A DNA stretch of 32,369 nt. Source: a bacterium (GTDB taxonomy: Bacteria > CG2-30-53-67). The stretch is taken from contig CAKKPE010000041.1 in the NCBI GenBank assembly GCA_919901565.1, positions 1-32,369 on the forward strand, given 5' to 3'. The notes beneath the pieces were generated by a model, which searched no databases, was not told the origin of the DNA, and was given only the letters and a program-made list of their open reading frames with translations. A program made the position numbers and the translations under genes. The stretch's first letter is position 1, and each line of letters opens with the position of its first letter. Shown one piece after another: positions 24,077 to 32,320 of the stretch.

Positions 24077-24601
24077 CTACTCGACCTGCGCGGCGATGTC
24101 CGGGGGCAGCATGCTCTTAAGCTCTGAGTGCGTCTCCACAAGTCGCAGGATGTCGGACAGGTCTTTCTGGCGTTTGCTCTTGCGCCTGCTCTGGTCCGTA
24201 TATGCCCAGACCTTCCCTCGAATAACATCGGCCAGACTTGCGACAACCATCTCGTAACCCAGGATTTCGTGCCGCTCCGCCCTCTTGACGAAGTCCTGGT
24301 AGAGCGGATCCGTTTTAAGCTGAATGCGCAAATCAGAGCCCGATACGGAAAGGTTGATGCTATGTTCGAACTCCTCCACCTTCATCCCCTTGGCCTGGGC
24401 GGCTGAGCGGAGCGCATGGATCCGGTCGGAGACGACGACCAGATCCAGATCGAGACTCACCACCGGTTCGGCATAGGCATTGACCCCAAGGCCGCCGACC
24501 ACGCAGTACGCGGCCTCTGTCTCCTCCAGCAAAGAAAGAAGGAGCTGAACGATGTCCTCCTTGCCGTGAGCGATACTGTTGAAGAAAGTCTTGCCCGTCA
24601 T
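24077..24601 (-). CDS. AbiEii-like nucleotidyltransferase
   Basis: A 174-aa protein with the nucleotidyltransferase pattern YCVVGGLGVNAYAEPVVSLDLDLVV: Gly36-Gly37 and the catalytic aspartates Asp51 and Asp53. The C-terminal KSKRQKDLSDILRLVE is the motif common in AbiEii/type IV toxins and related proteins. In those systems the enzyme modifies tRNA and arrests growth; many members are uncharacterised. No AbiEi antitoxin with a winged-helix domain is next to it. The 84-aa protein downstream is the only candidate partner. ATG 24601 has a weak ribosome site. Confidence 0.8.
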   Translation of the reverse strand: MTGKTFFNSIAHGKEDIVQLLLSLLEETEAAYCVVGGLGVNAYAEPVVSLDLDLVVVSDRIHALRSAAQAKGMKVEEFEHSINLSVSGSDLRIQLKTDPLYQDFVKRAERHEILGYEMVVASLADVIRGKVWAYTDQSRRKSKRQKDLSDILRLVETHSELKSMLPPDIAAQVE

Positions 24602-24706
24602 GATAATATTCCGACTCGATTCAGTCCCGATTTACCGGCTTACGGAACGGGTCCCTTCAAGCTTTATATATACCCTGGAAGACTCAGGGGTCAAGGGGAA
24701 ATAGTT

Positions 24707-26320
24707 CTATCTCTTTCCCTCTGAGGGCCGTTGCCTTAAGACCGAGGGGAATTGCTTGCTATCCGTGTGGGGTAGAAACATGGAGGCAGTCAGCAGATTC
24801 ATGAAATCTCCATCCACATTCAACTCCAGGTAAGTGATCTTCCGCCGGATGTCATCCAGTTCATGGCGCTTCCTGTTGGAAAGAAGTGAGATACAGGCGC
24901 CCGTGCCTGCACTGTTTTTAAGTGACTCATACGTCTGAAGCGGGATATCCGGCACCATCCCGATGGTCACGGCCATCTTCGGATCAATATAGGCCCCGAA
25001 GGTCCCTGCCACATAAAAATGTTTCAGGTCCTGAAAGGATATCCCTGCTTTCCGGGTGATCACGGTCAAGGCCGTGTACATGGCCCCTTTGGTCCTGAGC
25101 AGGTTGCTGATATCGAGTTCACTGATGATGATGTCGCGGCCCGTCCCGGTCTCATCCCCGGAAGCCAGCCGATAGGCCTTCACCCCATCCAGTTCCATCA
25201 CGGAGGACGCCTCCAAGACGATCTTTCCCCGCTCGTCGATCACACCGCAGAGAAAGAGTTCAGCCATGAGGTCGACCAGCCCCGAACCGCAGATGCCCAG
25301 AGGGGGACCGCCTCCGATGGTGGCGCAAGAAGCTTTGAGCGTCTTCCGGTCGATCCGGACCTTTTCAATGGCCCCGTCAGCGGCGCGCATCCCGCACTTC
25401 ACCACCCCCCCCTCAAGGGCCGGCCCTGCCGCGCCTGCGGCTACCATGAGCCAGTGGCGGTTCCCGAGCACGATCTCCGCGTTGGTCCCCACATCCACAA
25501 GGATAGAAAGATCCTCGTTCTCATACATGCCGGAGACCAGTATTCCGGCCAGCACGTCCCCGCCCACGTAGCTCCCCACGTTGGGAAGAACATAAATGAC
25601 GGCGTTTTCATTCCCAATGATCCCAAGCGTCTGTGCCGGGTAGATCTCAGTGCGGTTGATCACAGGGGTGTAGGGCTCCCGGCAGATTCTCTGCGGAGAG
25701 AGCCCGAGAAAAAAATGGATCATGGTCGTGTTCCCGGCCACGGAAAGGGCATAGAGATGATGTTCCGCAATTTTATGCTTCTCAAGCATGTTTCGGATAT
25801 TCCGGTTTAAGATCTGTATCACCATGCTTTGCAATTCCTGAAGACCTTCCGGACGCTCGCAGTAATGGATCCGGCTCAGAATATCTTCGCCGTGCCGAAT
25901 CTGAGGATTTTCATCAGAGGTCTGATCAAGGATCACCCCTCCTGTCAGATCCAGAAGATAGAATGCGATGTTGGTGGACCCCAGATCCACGGCCACGCCG
26001 TAGTTCCGGTCGGATTGGTCGCCAGGCTCCACATCAATCACCTCACCCCGAGATCCAAAATCTGCGTGTGTCAGTGTGAGTGTCAGTGAAAATTCCGAGT
26101 CATGTAGCGTCTCGGAAATCCTCCGCACCATGGGAAGAGAAACATAGGGGCGAGGAAACCCTGCTGTTTTTTCCAGAATATCCAGGACCCGATCAACATC
26201 CCCCCGGTTATCGCGGAGGCTTGGCTTCTCCACCGTCAAAAAGACCTTCCGTACCATGGGATCGAGATCGTCCACGGAAAGAACCTCTTGCATATCATCG
26301 GTTTCGGGATCGTTCATCAT
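24707..26320 (-). CDS. ASKHA-domain protein, RACo/RamA-like corrinoid activator lacking the 2Fe-2S domain
   Basis: The 537-aa protein matches the linker and C-terminal actin-like domain of reductive activators of corrinoid proteins. DPMVRKVFLTVEKPSLRDN (20-38) is the linker start. YGVAVDLGSTNIAFYLLDL (107-125), the GNTTMIHFFLGL motif, VDVGTNAEIVLG, AAGAAGPALEGG, GICGSGLVDL and HFYVAGTFGAYIDPK are ASKHA phosphate and nucleotide elements. Family members normally carry a ferredoxin domain of about 90-100 residues before the linker. Here the frame begins just before the linker and no CX5CX2C motif is present. Only a 9-bp repeat array lies between it and the moeA-PBP gene. A separate electron donor may be used. 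Confidence 0.85.
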   Translation of the reverse strand: MMNDPETDDMQEVLSVDDLDPMVRKVFLTVEKPSLRDNRGDVDRVLDILEKTAGFPRPYVSLPMVRRISETLHDSEFSLTLTLTHADFGSRGEVIDVEPGDQSDRNYGVAVDLGSTNIAFYLLDLTGGVILDQTSDENPQIRHGEDILSRIHYCERPEGLQELQSMVIQILNRNIRNMLEKHKIAEHHLYALSVAGNTTMIHFFLGLSPQRICREPYTPVINRTEIYPAQTLGIIGNENAVIYVLPNVGSYVGGDVLAGILVSGMYENEDLSILVDVGTNAEIVLGNRHWLMVAAGAAGPALEGGVVKCGMRAADGAIEKVRIDRKTLKASCATIGGGPPLGICGSGLVDLMAELFLCGVIDERGKIVLEASSVMELDGVKAYRLASGDETGTGRDIIISELDISNLLRTKGAMYTALTVITRKAGISFQDLKHFYVAGTFGAYIDPKMAVTIGMVPDIPLQTYESLKNSAGTGACISLLSNRKRHELDDIRRKITYLELNVDGDFMNLLTASMFLPHTDSKQFPSVLRQRPSEGKR

Positions 26321-26339
26321 TGCCGCCTATGTGTCACCG

Positions 26340-26393
26340 GGTTCAAATCGTTCAAAGGGTTTAAACAGTTTAAACCGCTTAAACGGCTTGAAC
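26340..26393. repeat. six tandem 9-bp repeats (NGTTYAAAC type)
   Basis: Six 9-bp units with core GTTTAAAC or GTTCAAAN run from 26340 to 26393, filling the 76-nt gap between the ASKHA gene start and the moeA-PBP stop. Because 9 is a multiple of 3 the minus-strand frame reads as a repeating F-K-x tripeptide, which explains an accidental short open frame. There is no spacer structure, so it is not a CRISPR array. A role as operator cluster or leader hairpin is open. Confidence 0.85.
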
Positions 26394-26396
26394 CTT

Positions 26397-28325
26397 TTAG
26401 ACTTCATACATAACCTTTCCCATATCCGAGACATCATACCCCCCCATTCCAAGAAGGATCTTTTTGAATTCTTCTTGTTCGCGGATGATCCGGATGAGCC
26501 GCTGCATGGCCTCGTTCTCAAAAAACTCCATGGGGATCAAAAAATCATACCTCTCCCGGGCCAGGGGGATAAAATCAAGGGATAGGGCATGGGCTGCGGC
26601 CAGGATGCCGACGCCCGCGTCGGCCGTACCCCCGGCCACGGCCGAGGCCACGCCCATGTGCGTATATTCCTCCCGTTCATACCCCCGGATCGATCCGGGA
26701 TCTATCCCGAGGTCATGGAGATGCTTGTCCGTGAGGAGCCGCGTCCCTGATCCCTTCTGCCGGTTGACGAAGACCAGATCATCCCGGCAGAGGTCCTGAA
26801 AACCTCGAATACCCTTGGGGTTCCCTTTCAGGACCAGGAGCCCCTGCTGCCTGTAGACCAGGTTCACCAGCACGACCTTTTTTTCCGGGAGGAGGCGCTG
26901 AATAAAGGGGATGTTATATTCCCCGGTCTCTTCATCCAGGAGGTGTGTCCCTGCAAGATGGGCCTCCCCCCTCTTGACTGCGAGGAGCCCGCCCATGCTC
27001 CCGACATGGGCAGAGGAGAGGGACATCTCGGGATATTTCTTCTTCAGGAGGTTGGCGAGAATGTCCAGGCTGTTGTCGTGGCTTCCGATACAGACCAGGG
27101 TGTTCTCAATCTCCTTTCTCGATCGGATCAGATGGACCGTCACCTCAGATCGAACGGCAATCCCCTCGCTCAGGGCGGGGACCCGTACCATGCCGTCTGC
27201 GCGCACCAGGGACATGAGCATACCCGCTCCCCTGGAAATGGGGGTGGCGATGAAACGGCCTGCCACGATGCCGACCTTGACCCGGAGGAACTCTTCCACG
27301 CCCAGCGTGGAGGCAACCTGCCTGGAGAGGATGGCCTTTATGGTCTTCGGCTCCGGTACCGCTCGCCCCTGCCAGGCATGGACAAGCGGTTTGACAAAGA
27401 GATCCAAAGTCAGGACCGCAGAAACCGGATATCCGGGGATCCCGACCACGGGCTTGCCCTGCACCATGCCGAGAATCACAGGTTTCCCCGGACGGATATG
27501 GACACCGTGCACAAGGATCTCGCCCAGATCACGGATCGCATGGACCGTGAAATCCTGTTCTCCTGCAGAAGATCCGGCATTCACCACCACCAGATCAGCT
27601 CGGCCGAGGGCACTGAGTATGTTTTCCTTTAAAAGGCCGAGGTCATCCGGTACGATCGCGTGCCTGACAACCTGCCCTCCCCACTCCTGAACCATGCCGC
27701 AGAGGATCCGTGAATTGAATTCAATGATCTTTGCTCCCGTGACCTCCGACCCGGGCTGCACCAGTTCATCGCCTGTGGGAATGACCTCCACAACCGGCAG
27801 ACGGCGCACCCGGACCTCGGTCACCCCTCCGGCCAGCATGGCGCCCATATCCACCGGGCGGATCCGATGGTTCTCCGGGATGATCAACTCCGTAGCCACG
27901 ATATCCTCTCCCATGGTCCGGACATGCTGATAGGGAGTGGCGGGTGCCGTGATCTCGATCTCCGTCTCGCTGCACCGGTCCACGTCCTCGATCATGATCA
28001 CGGCGTCCATGCCCGATGGGAGAGGGTCTCCGGTATCCACAAAGACCGCCTCCTCGCCGATCGGGAGCCTCTTCGGAGAGGTCTCTGAAGCGCCCAGGGT
28101 ATCGGTAAACCGGACGGCCACACCATCCATAGCCGAACCATGATACGTGGGCGAAGAGATCCGGGCGGCCACCGCCTCGGCCGTAATCCGCCCGAGGGAA
28201 GCGTCCACATGGATCAACTCTCCGGCAAGGGGTTCAAGCAGACCTCGACCCGATAGCTCGGATGTCCACTTGGCAAGGGCATCGGCCAAAGGAGAATTTT
28301 CAGGATAGACCTGGCGTTTAATCAT
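26397..28325 (-). CDS. moeA: MoeA fused to a periplasmic-binding-like domain
   Basis: Residues 1-400 are a molybdopterin molybdenumtransferase (MoeA), with SAMDGVAV (64-71), PTGDEL, NAGSSAGEQDFT and GIPGYPVSAVL (296-306). Residues 408-642 form a PBP/LysR-substrate-like domain with CIGSHDNSLDILANLL and VNRQKGSGTRLLTDKHL, a known fusion in Mo/W-dependent anaerobes. MoeA inserts molybdate or tungstate into molybdopterin; the fused domain may sense the oxyanion. It starts 17 nt after the second moeA gene, so the two are likely co-transcribed. With two paralogues, one may handle Mo and the other W. Confidence 0.92.
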   Translation of the reverse strand: MIKRQVYPENSPLADALAKWTSELSGRGLLEPLAGELIHVDASLGRITAEAVAARISSPTYHGSAMDGVAVRFTDTLGASETSPKRLPIGEEAVFVDTGDPLPSGMDAVIMIEDVDRCSETEIEITAPATPYQHVRTMGEDIVATELIIPENHRIRPVDMGAMLAGGVTEVRVRRLPVVEVIPTGDELVQPGSEVTGAKIIEFNSRILCGMVQEWGGQVVRHAIVPDDLGLLKENILSALGRADLVVVNAGSSAGEQDFTVHAIRDLGEILVHGVHIRPGKPVILGMVQGKPVVGIPGYPVSAVLTLDLFVKPLVHAWQGRAVPEPKTIKAILSRQVASTLGVEEFLRVKVGIVAGRFIATPISRGAGMLMSLVRADGMVRVPALSEGIAVRSEVTVHLIRSRKEIENTLVCIGSHDNSLDILANLLKKKYPEMSLSSAHVGSMGGLLAVKRGEAHLAGTHLLDEETGEYNIPFIQRLLPEKKVVLVNLVYRQQGLLVLKGNPKGIRGFQDLCRDDLVFVNRQKGSGTRLLTDKHLHDLGIDPGSIRGYEREEYTHMGVASAVAGGTADAGVGILAAAHALSLDFIPLARERYDFLIPMEFFENEAMQRLIRIIREQEEFKKILLGMGGYDVSDMGKVMYEV

Positions 28326-28342
28326 AACTGCATTCTATATGC

Positions 28343-29623
28343 TTAAAAAATCCGGACCTCAACCTCCTCGTCCTTTTCCAGACCGAGCTTGTTTTCGGGG
28401 ATCACCACGGTCCCGGAGGCCTCGACCAGTGTGGAGATCAGACCGGACTTGCCCAGGATCGGCCGCGCCCGGAGCATCCCATCGCTTGACTCCAGGGCCA
28501 CCCGGATGTAATCCTCCCTGCCCGGACGGGAGGCGAGACTCCGTGTAATCCTTGCCCTGACCGTACACCCGGTGAACTGTTCCCAAATGGGAACCGCCTC
28601 ACCGGACAGAAGCCGGAGTACGGGTCTCACAAAGAGTTCGAACCCGATCGCGACCGCTGCCGGATGGCCCGGGAGGCCGATCACGGGTTTTCGGTTCACA
28701 ATGGCGCACAGGGTCGGTTTCCCCGGCTTTACGGCCACGCCGTGCACCAGGATCCCGGGCCTGCCCAGTTCCATGATGACCCTGGCCGTAAGGTCCCTGG
28801 CCCCCACAGAGCTCCCGCCGGATAAGAGGACGAGGTCTGTCTCCTGGACAGCCTTTAAGACCGCCTCCTTCAGGCGATCTTCCTCATCCGGCACGATCCC
28901 GAAACGGACCGGCACACCTCCATGCTGCAATACCAGGGCCGAGAGATGATAGGAGTTGATGTCCCGCACCTGTCCCGGAGCTGGGGCCTCATCCGGAGGG
29001 ATGATCTCGTTTCCAGTGGGAATCACGGCCACCCTCGGCCGTTGATAAACCATGACCCTCGTGACCCCGATGCCGCACAGGGCGCCGATATCCTGCGGCC
29101 TGATCCGGTGCCCCGGCTGGAAGACCGCCCGGTTTTGCCGGATATCCTCCCCGGTCTGGATCACATTCTCACCCGGGGCCACGGGCCGGCTGACTTCAAT
29201 CATCTTTTCGTCCACGGCTGATGCATGCTCCAGCATGACCACGGCATCAGCTCCCACCGGGAGCATTCCACCGGTGGCAATCTTTACCGCCTCCTGGGGA
29301 TGAACAACCATCTCGGCCCGGGTCCCCATAAAGACCTCGCCCGCAAGATTCAGGTAGGCAGGAAGAGTCTCGGCCGCTCCGAACGTATCCACGGCCCTGA
29401 CCGCATATCCATCCATGGTAGATTTTGCAAAATCCGGGAGGTCCACCGGAGAGCGTACCTCGGCACTTAGAATCCGACCCATGGAGGCCGATACGTCCAT
29501 CTCCTCCTCGCGAAGCTTCGGTACCTCAAAATTCCTGAGGAAAACCTTCTGCGCCTCCTCCCGGGGGATAACCCCGGTACGGCCCAGCATATCCTCGATC
29601 TTATTCCCAGTCTGATCTGTCAT
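28343..29623 (-). CDS. moeA: molybdopterin molybdenumtransferase MoeA
   Basis: A 426-aa stand-alone MoeA. Family signatures are STMDGYAV near residue 66, GGMLPVGADAVVM, TGEDIR, PTGNEI, SGGSSVGARDLT and GLPGHPAAVAIGFELFV. The enzyme binds adenylylated molybdopterin, hydrolyses it and inserts molybdate. The ATG at 29623 lies downstream of a good promoter and is the first gene of the moeA-moeA/PBP-ASKHA stretch. It is clearly paralogous to the fused copy but diverged. Confidence 0.94.
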   Translation of the reverse strand: MTDQTGNKIEDMLGRTGVIPREEAQKVFLRNFEVPKLREEEMDVSASMGRILSAEVRSPVDLPDFAKSTMDGYAVRAVDTFGAAETLPAYLNLAGEVFMGTRAEMVVHPQEAVKIATGGMLPVGADAVVMLEHASAVDEKMIEVSRPVAPGENVIQTGEDIRQNRAVFQPGHRIRPQDIGALCGIGVTRVMVYQRPRVAVIPTGNEIIPPDEAPAPGQVRDINSYHLSALVLQHGGVPVRFGIVPDEEDRLKEAVLKAVQETDLVLLSGGSSVGARDLTARVIMELGRPGILVHGVAVKPGKPTLCAIVNRKPVIGLPGHPAAVAIGFELFVRPVLRLLSGEAVPIWEQFTGCTVRARITRSLASRPGREDYIRVALESSDGMLRARPILGKSGLISTLVEASGTVVIPENKLGLEKDEEVEVRIF

Positions 29624-29675
29624 CCTGAATGTAACCCCGTTTTGTCGGGTTATCCGTCCACTTTCATTTCTGATT

Positions 29676-29704
29676 TTTATACCACACCCGTTATTTTAAG
29701 ACAA
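29676..29704 (-). promoter_or_regulatory. promoter of the moeA operon
   Basis: On the minus strand TTGTCT (29704-29699) and TATAAA (29681-29676) are exactly 17 nt apart, about 50 nt before the moeA ATG. Between them and the gene lies a small dyad, AACCCGACAAAACGGGGTT, which could be a leader hairpin. The promoter starts just past the cytochrome terminator. Confidence 0.6.
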
Positions 29705-29722
29705 TGGAATACGAAGGCTCAC

Positions 29723-29759
29723 AAAAAAAGCCGCTGTCTTTATAGGACAGCGGCTTTTT
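29723..29759 (-). terminator. rho-independent terminator after the cytochrome gene
   Basis: On the minus strand a stem GCCGCTGTCC/GGACAGCGGC-type pairing (about 12 bp, with a TATAAA-like loop) is flanked by A-runs and followed by a T-run, about 20 nt downstream of the cytochrome stop. The A/T symmetry would let it work in both directions. Confidence 0.85.
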
Positions 29760-29779
29760 AAAAACTGAAATGCTGCGAA

Positions 29780-30283
29780 TTAATGCTGCTTGGTCAGAGG
29801 GAAATGCTCATGGGCCTTGTCCTTGTCGAACGTGAAGGCTTTAAAGAACGGGCTCTTCTCGTTGTGGCACTTCTTGCATGTGGCCTCATCCGGAATCACG
29901 AGCCCTTTGGCCTTGATCTCGTCCATTTTGAAGTCCCGGTTGGTCATCATCATCTTCATGTAATCCGACCCTGCCCCGTGGCAAGCCTCGCACTGAACGC
30001 CAGGCATGTCTGCCTTGCCGTTCACCGTGTGGCATCCCAGACAGGTAGCATCCGTGGTGTAGTCCTTCTCAGGATCAAGCCCTGCTGCTTTCTTGGCATC
30101 AGCGGCCGCACCCGGCTTCAAGTCATCAAATGCCTTGGCCATCTTGCCCTGCTCCCAGCTCTTGAACTGTTTCATGTGGCACATCTTGCATTTGGCTACA
30201 CCCACGTAGTCTGCGGCGGAAACCATACCCGCGGAGACAAGGGCGAAGAGAGCGACCATCATCATTACGGTCCATTTCTTCAT
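29780..30283 (-). CDS. periplasmic tetrahaem cytochrome c
   Basis: A 167-aa secreted cytochrome with a signal peptide (residues 1-23, cleavage after VSA) and four CXXCH haem sites: CKMCH (32-36), CLGCH (81-85), CEACH (98-102) and CKKCH (136-140). It belongs to the small multihaem group related to cytochrome c554/NapC-fold domains found in metal- and sulfate-reducing bacteria, likely shuttling electrons in the periplasm. The ATG at 30283 has a near-perfect AAGGAGGTGAT 7 nt upstream; the longer frame to 30388 adds a segment without signal character. It is a monocistronic gene with its own terminator. Confidence 0.94.
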   Translation of the reverse strand: MKKWTVMMMVALFALVSAGMVSAADYVGVAKCKMCHMKQFKSWEQGKMAKAFDDLKPGAAADAKKAAGLDPEKDYTTDATCLGCHTVNGKADMPGVQCEACHGAGSDYMKMMMTNRDFKMDEIKAKGLVIPDEATCKKCHNEKSPFFKAFTFDKDKAHEHFPLTKQH

Positions 30284-30349
30284 TGACGTATCACCTCCTT
30301 CCCAAATAAAAATAAAATGCACATGTTGAAACAAACATCTCGATATCAC

Positions 30350-30378
30350 TTTTAACATAATAGACGATGACGGGTCAA
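30350..30378 (-). promoter_or_regulatory. possible promoter of the cytochrome gene
   Basis: TTGACC (30378-30373) and TTAAAA (30355-30350) are 17 nt apart on the minus strand, about 65 nt before the ATG. The -10 is a poor match, so an activator or another element may be needed. The AT-rich surroundings make chance matches likely. Confidence 0.3.
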
Positions 30379-30483
30379 ACATATTCACTTTTTTTTTATT
30401 TTCTTAAAAACAGGAAAGACCGGGGTTTTCTGTGAACCGGCCATCAAGCAGAGTGGTCAGGCATTTCTGCCCGGCTGCAATCC

Positions 30484-30804
30484 CTATCCGGCCTTGGATC
30501 CACGGTGGGGTTTATAGATCTGTCCGGGCATCATCAATAAAAACTTCCGGCCTTCTTCCAGTCTGACCATCTTGAAGAACCCGCAAACCAGGCAGGAATG
30601 GTGTTTTTCCGCAAATGTCCCCTGAGCCTCACCGCCGCAGAAAGTCCCTGTAAGGGCCCAGCAGATTCTCCCCCCGTTCTCCCCGTTGTTCAATCCATCT
30701 GCTGATTTGTCTATAGCCGCCGGACAGACACCAAGTTCCTCAACATTTTCTCCACCGGGTTGCCGCCCGCACTCACAATAATCCCAGCAATTATGCTTAT
30801 CCAT
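30484..30804 (-). CDS. two-CW domain cysteine-rich protein
   Basis: A 106-aa soluble protein with two Cys-Trp pairs: CW at 6-7 and CW at 48-49. Further cysteines lie at 10, 12, 27, 56, 71 and 74, in the pattern NCWDYCECGRQPGG...ELGVCPAA...GRICW...GTFCGGEAQGTFAEK...CLVCGFFKMV. This two-CW family is common in Deltaproteobacteria and anaerobes, often fused to or near sensory and redox proteins, and probably binds metal or an Fe-S cluster; its role is unknown. ATG 30804 has GAGG 7 nt upstream. It stands about 200 nt before the cytochrome gene on the same strand. Confidence 0.85.
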   Translation of the reverse strand: MDKHNCWDYCECGRQPGGENVEELGVCPAAIDKSADGLNNGENGGRICWALTGTFCGGEAQGTFAEKHHSCLVCGFFKMVRLEEGRKFLLMMPGQIYKPHRGSKAG

Positions 30805-31081
30805 GGTCACCCTCAAATAAAATCCAAAATAATGCCCGGTCCAGAACCGTTTTCATGACCTATATCCCCATTATCGGCCATATCCGGAAAATCTTAAGTA
30901 ATTTGTTGCATAATTATCAGATGATCCCCCCATCCTGATCAGATATCTTGCTTAAAAGGCTTCTCAAGAGGGTTGTCAACCACTTACCGGAATTATGTTG
31001 ACTGAGATCCTGAAATCCTTTAGTCTGAAAGGCCATGTCCCGGTTGCATGATAATAAAACCTTTAAAATCCAAGGATTAGG

Positions 31082-32320
31082 ATGCATACAAGGATAGCGG
31101 TCACCGGCATGGGGGCAGTGACTCCACTGGGGAATTCCATGGAGGAGACCTGGACGGGCTTGGTCAACGGCCGGTCGGGCATCGGTCCCATCACCCGTTT
31201 CGATCCTTCAAACCTCCCCTGCCGTATTGCCGGAGAAATCCGGAATCTTCCTGAAAGTCCGGTACAAAAAAAACTTCTTCGCCACCTCGATCCCTTTGTC
31301 TTATATGCGATTACTGCGTGTTCCGAGGCGTTCTCTCAGGCCGGCCTCGACCGCTCAGAGTGGGACCGGTCACGGGCCGGTGTGGTCCTCGGCTCCAGCA
31401 GAGGGGGGATCACAACCCTGGAGGCCAACATGGCCTCGTATGCCCGAAAGGGGTTCCAGGGTATTTCTCCCCATCTCACGGTTTCATCCCTAATCAACCA
31501 GGCTTCTGCCATGATCTCCATGCAGCATCAGCTGCTCGGGCCAAGCCTTACCGTATCCACGGCCTGCGCCTCCGGAGCCCATGCCATAGGGGAATCGGTC
31601 AGAATCCTCCGCTCAGGAGACGCAGACCTCATCATCACCGGAGGCTCCGAAGCGCCCATCACCCCGATGATCATCGGCGGGTTTGCCAGGGCGCGTGCCC
31701 TCTCCCGGAGAAACCATGAGCCGGAGAGAGCCTGCCGGCCCTTTGACAGGGACCGGGAGGGATTTGTGATCAGCGAGGGGGCGGGGATCCTGATCCTCGA
31801 GACATGGGAACATGCTGAATCGCGCGGGGCCAGAATCATCGGCGAAATTTCAGGGTTCGGCCTGTCATCCGATGCCTGCCACATGACGGCACCCGACCCT
31901 CAGGGAGATGGGATGACGCGGGCCATGCGGCTGGCCATGAGGGATGCCGGGATCGGGCCGGATGAAATCGACCTGATCAATGCCCACGGTACCGGCACAC
32001 AGCTGAATGACCGGACCGAGGCGCTGGCCCTCAACAAGGCCCTGGGCCCTCGGGCTGCGGTGATCCCGGTCTGCGCCATCAAGTCCATGACCGGCCATAT
32101 GCTCGGGGCCAGCGGAGCCCTGGAAGTTATTGCCTCGATCCTGAGCTCCAGGACAGGCACCATCCCCCGCATCCTTAATCTCGAACACCCGGACCCGGTG
32201 TGCGGCTTAAATTTTGTGCGCGGCGAGCCGCAACGGGCAAGGATATCAACGGTACTCTCTTCCTCTTTCGCCTTCGGCGGCGCCAATGCGGTCCTGATCG
32301 TACGGGGTGCCGCCCTCTAA
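31082..32320 (+). CDS. fabF: beta-ketoacyl-ACP synthase II
   Basis: FabF elongates fatty acyl-ACP by decarboxylative condensation with malonyl-ACP. The 412-aa protein has the nucleophile in TACASG (Cys162), the catalytic His302 in NAHGTGT, Lys334 and His339 in KSMTGHMLGASG, and the C-terminal SFAFGGANA. AAGGATTAGG is upstream of the ATG. It lacks acpP or fabG next to it in the window, so it could be a secondary paralogue. The 277 nt upstream contains TTGACT-17-TAGTCT (about 31000-31030) as a weak promoter candidate, shared with no other gene. Confidence 0.94.
   Translation: MHTRIAVTGMGAVTPLGNSMEETWTGLVNGRSGIGPITRFDPSNLPCRIAGEIRNLPESPVQKKLLRHLDPFVLYAITACSEAFSQAGLDRSEWDRSRAGVVLGSSRGGITTLEANMASYARKGFQGISPHLTVSSLINQASAMISMQHQLLGPSLTVSTACASGAHAIGESVRILRSGDADLIITGGSEAPITPMIIGGFARARALSRRNHEPERACRPFDRDREGFVISEGAGILILETWEHAESRGARIIGEISGFGLSSDACHMTAPDPQGDGMTRAMRLAMRDAGIGPDEIDLINAHGTGTQLNDRTEALALNKALGPRAAVIPVCAIKSMTGHMLGASGALEVIASILSSRTGTIPRILNLEHPDPVCGLNFVRGEPQRARISTVLSSSFAFGGANAVLIVRGAAL

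Noticed and set aside
26327-26521. short open frame with repeating Phe-Lys
   Set aside because: The repeat protein is produced by the 9-bp DNA array read in one frame; it overlaps the end of moeA-PBP.
29866-30190. TGGCAC...TTGCA sequences resembling sigma-54 promoters
   Set aside because: Both are inside the cytochrome gene, arise from haem-motif codons (CXXCH) and have the wrong spacing between GG and GC.
30400-30460. Possible terminator after the two-CW gene
   Set aside because: The CCGG-containing dyad is imperfect and poorly placed relative to the T-run; I could not draw a convincing stem.
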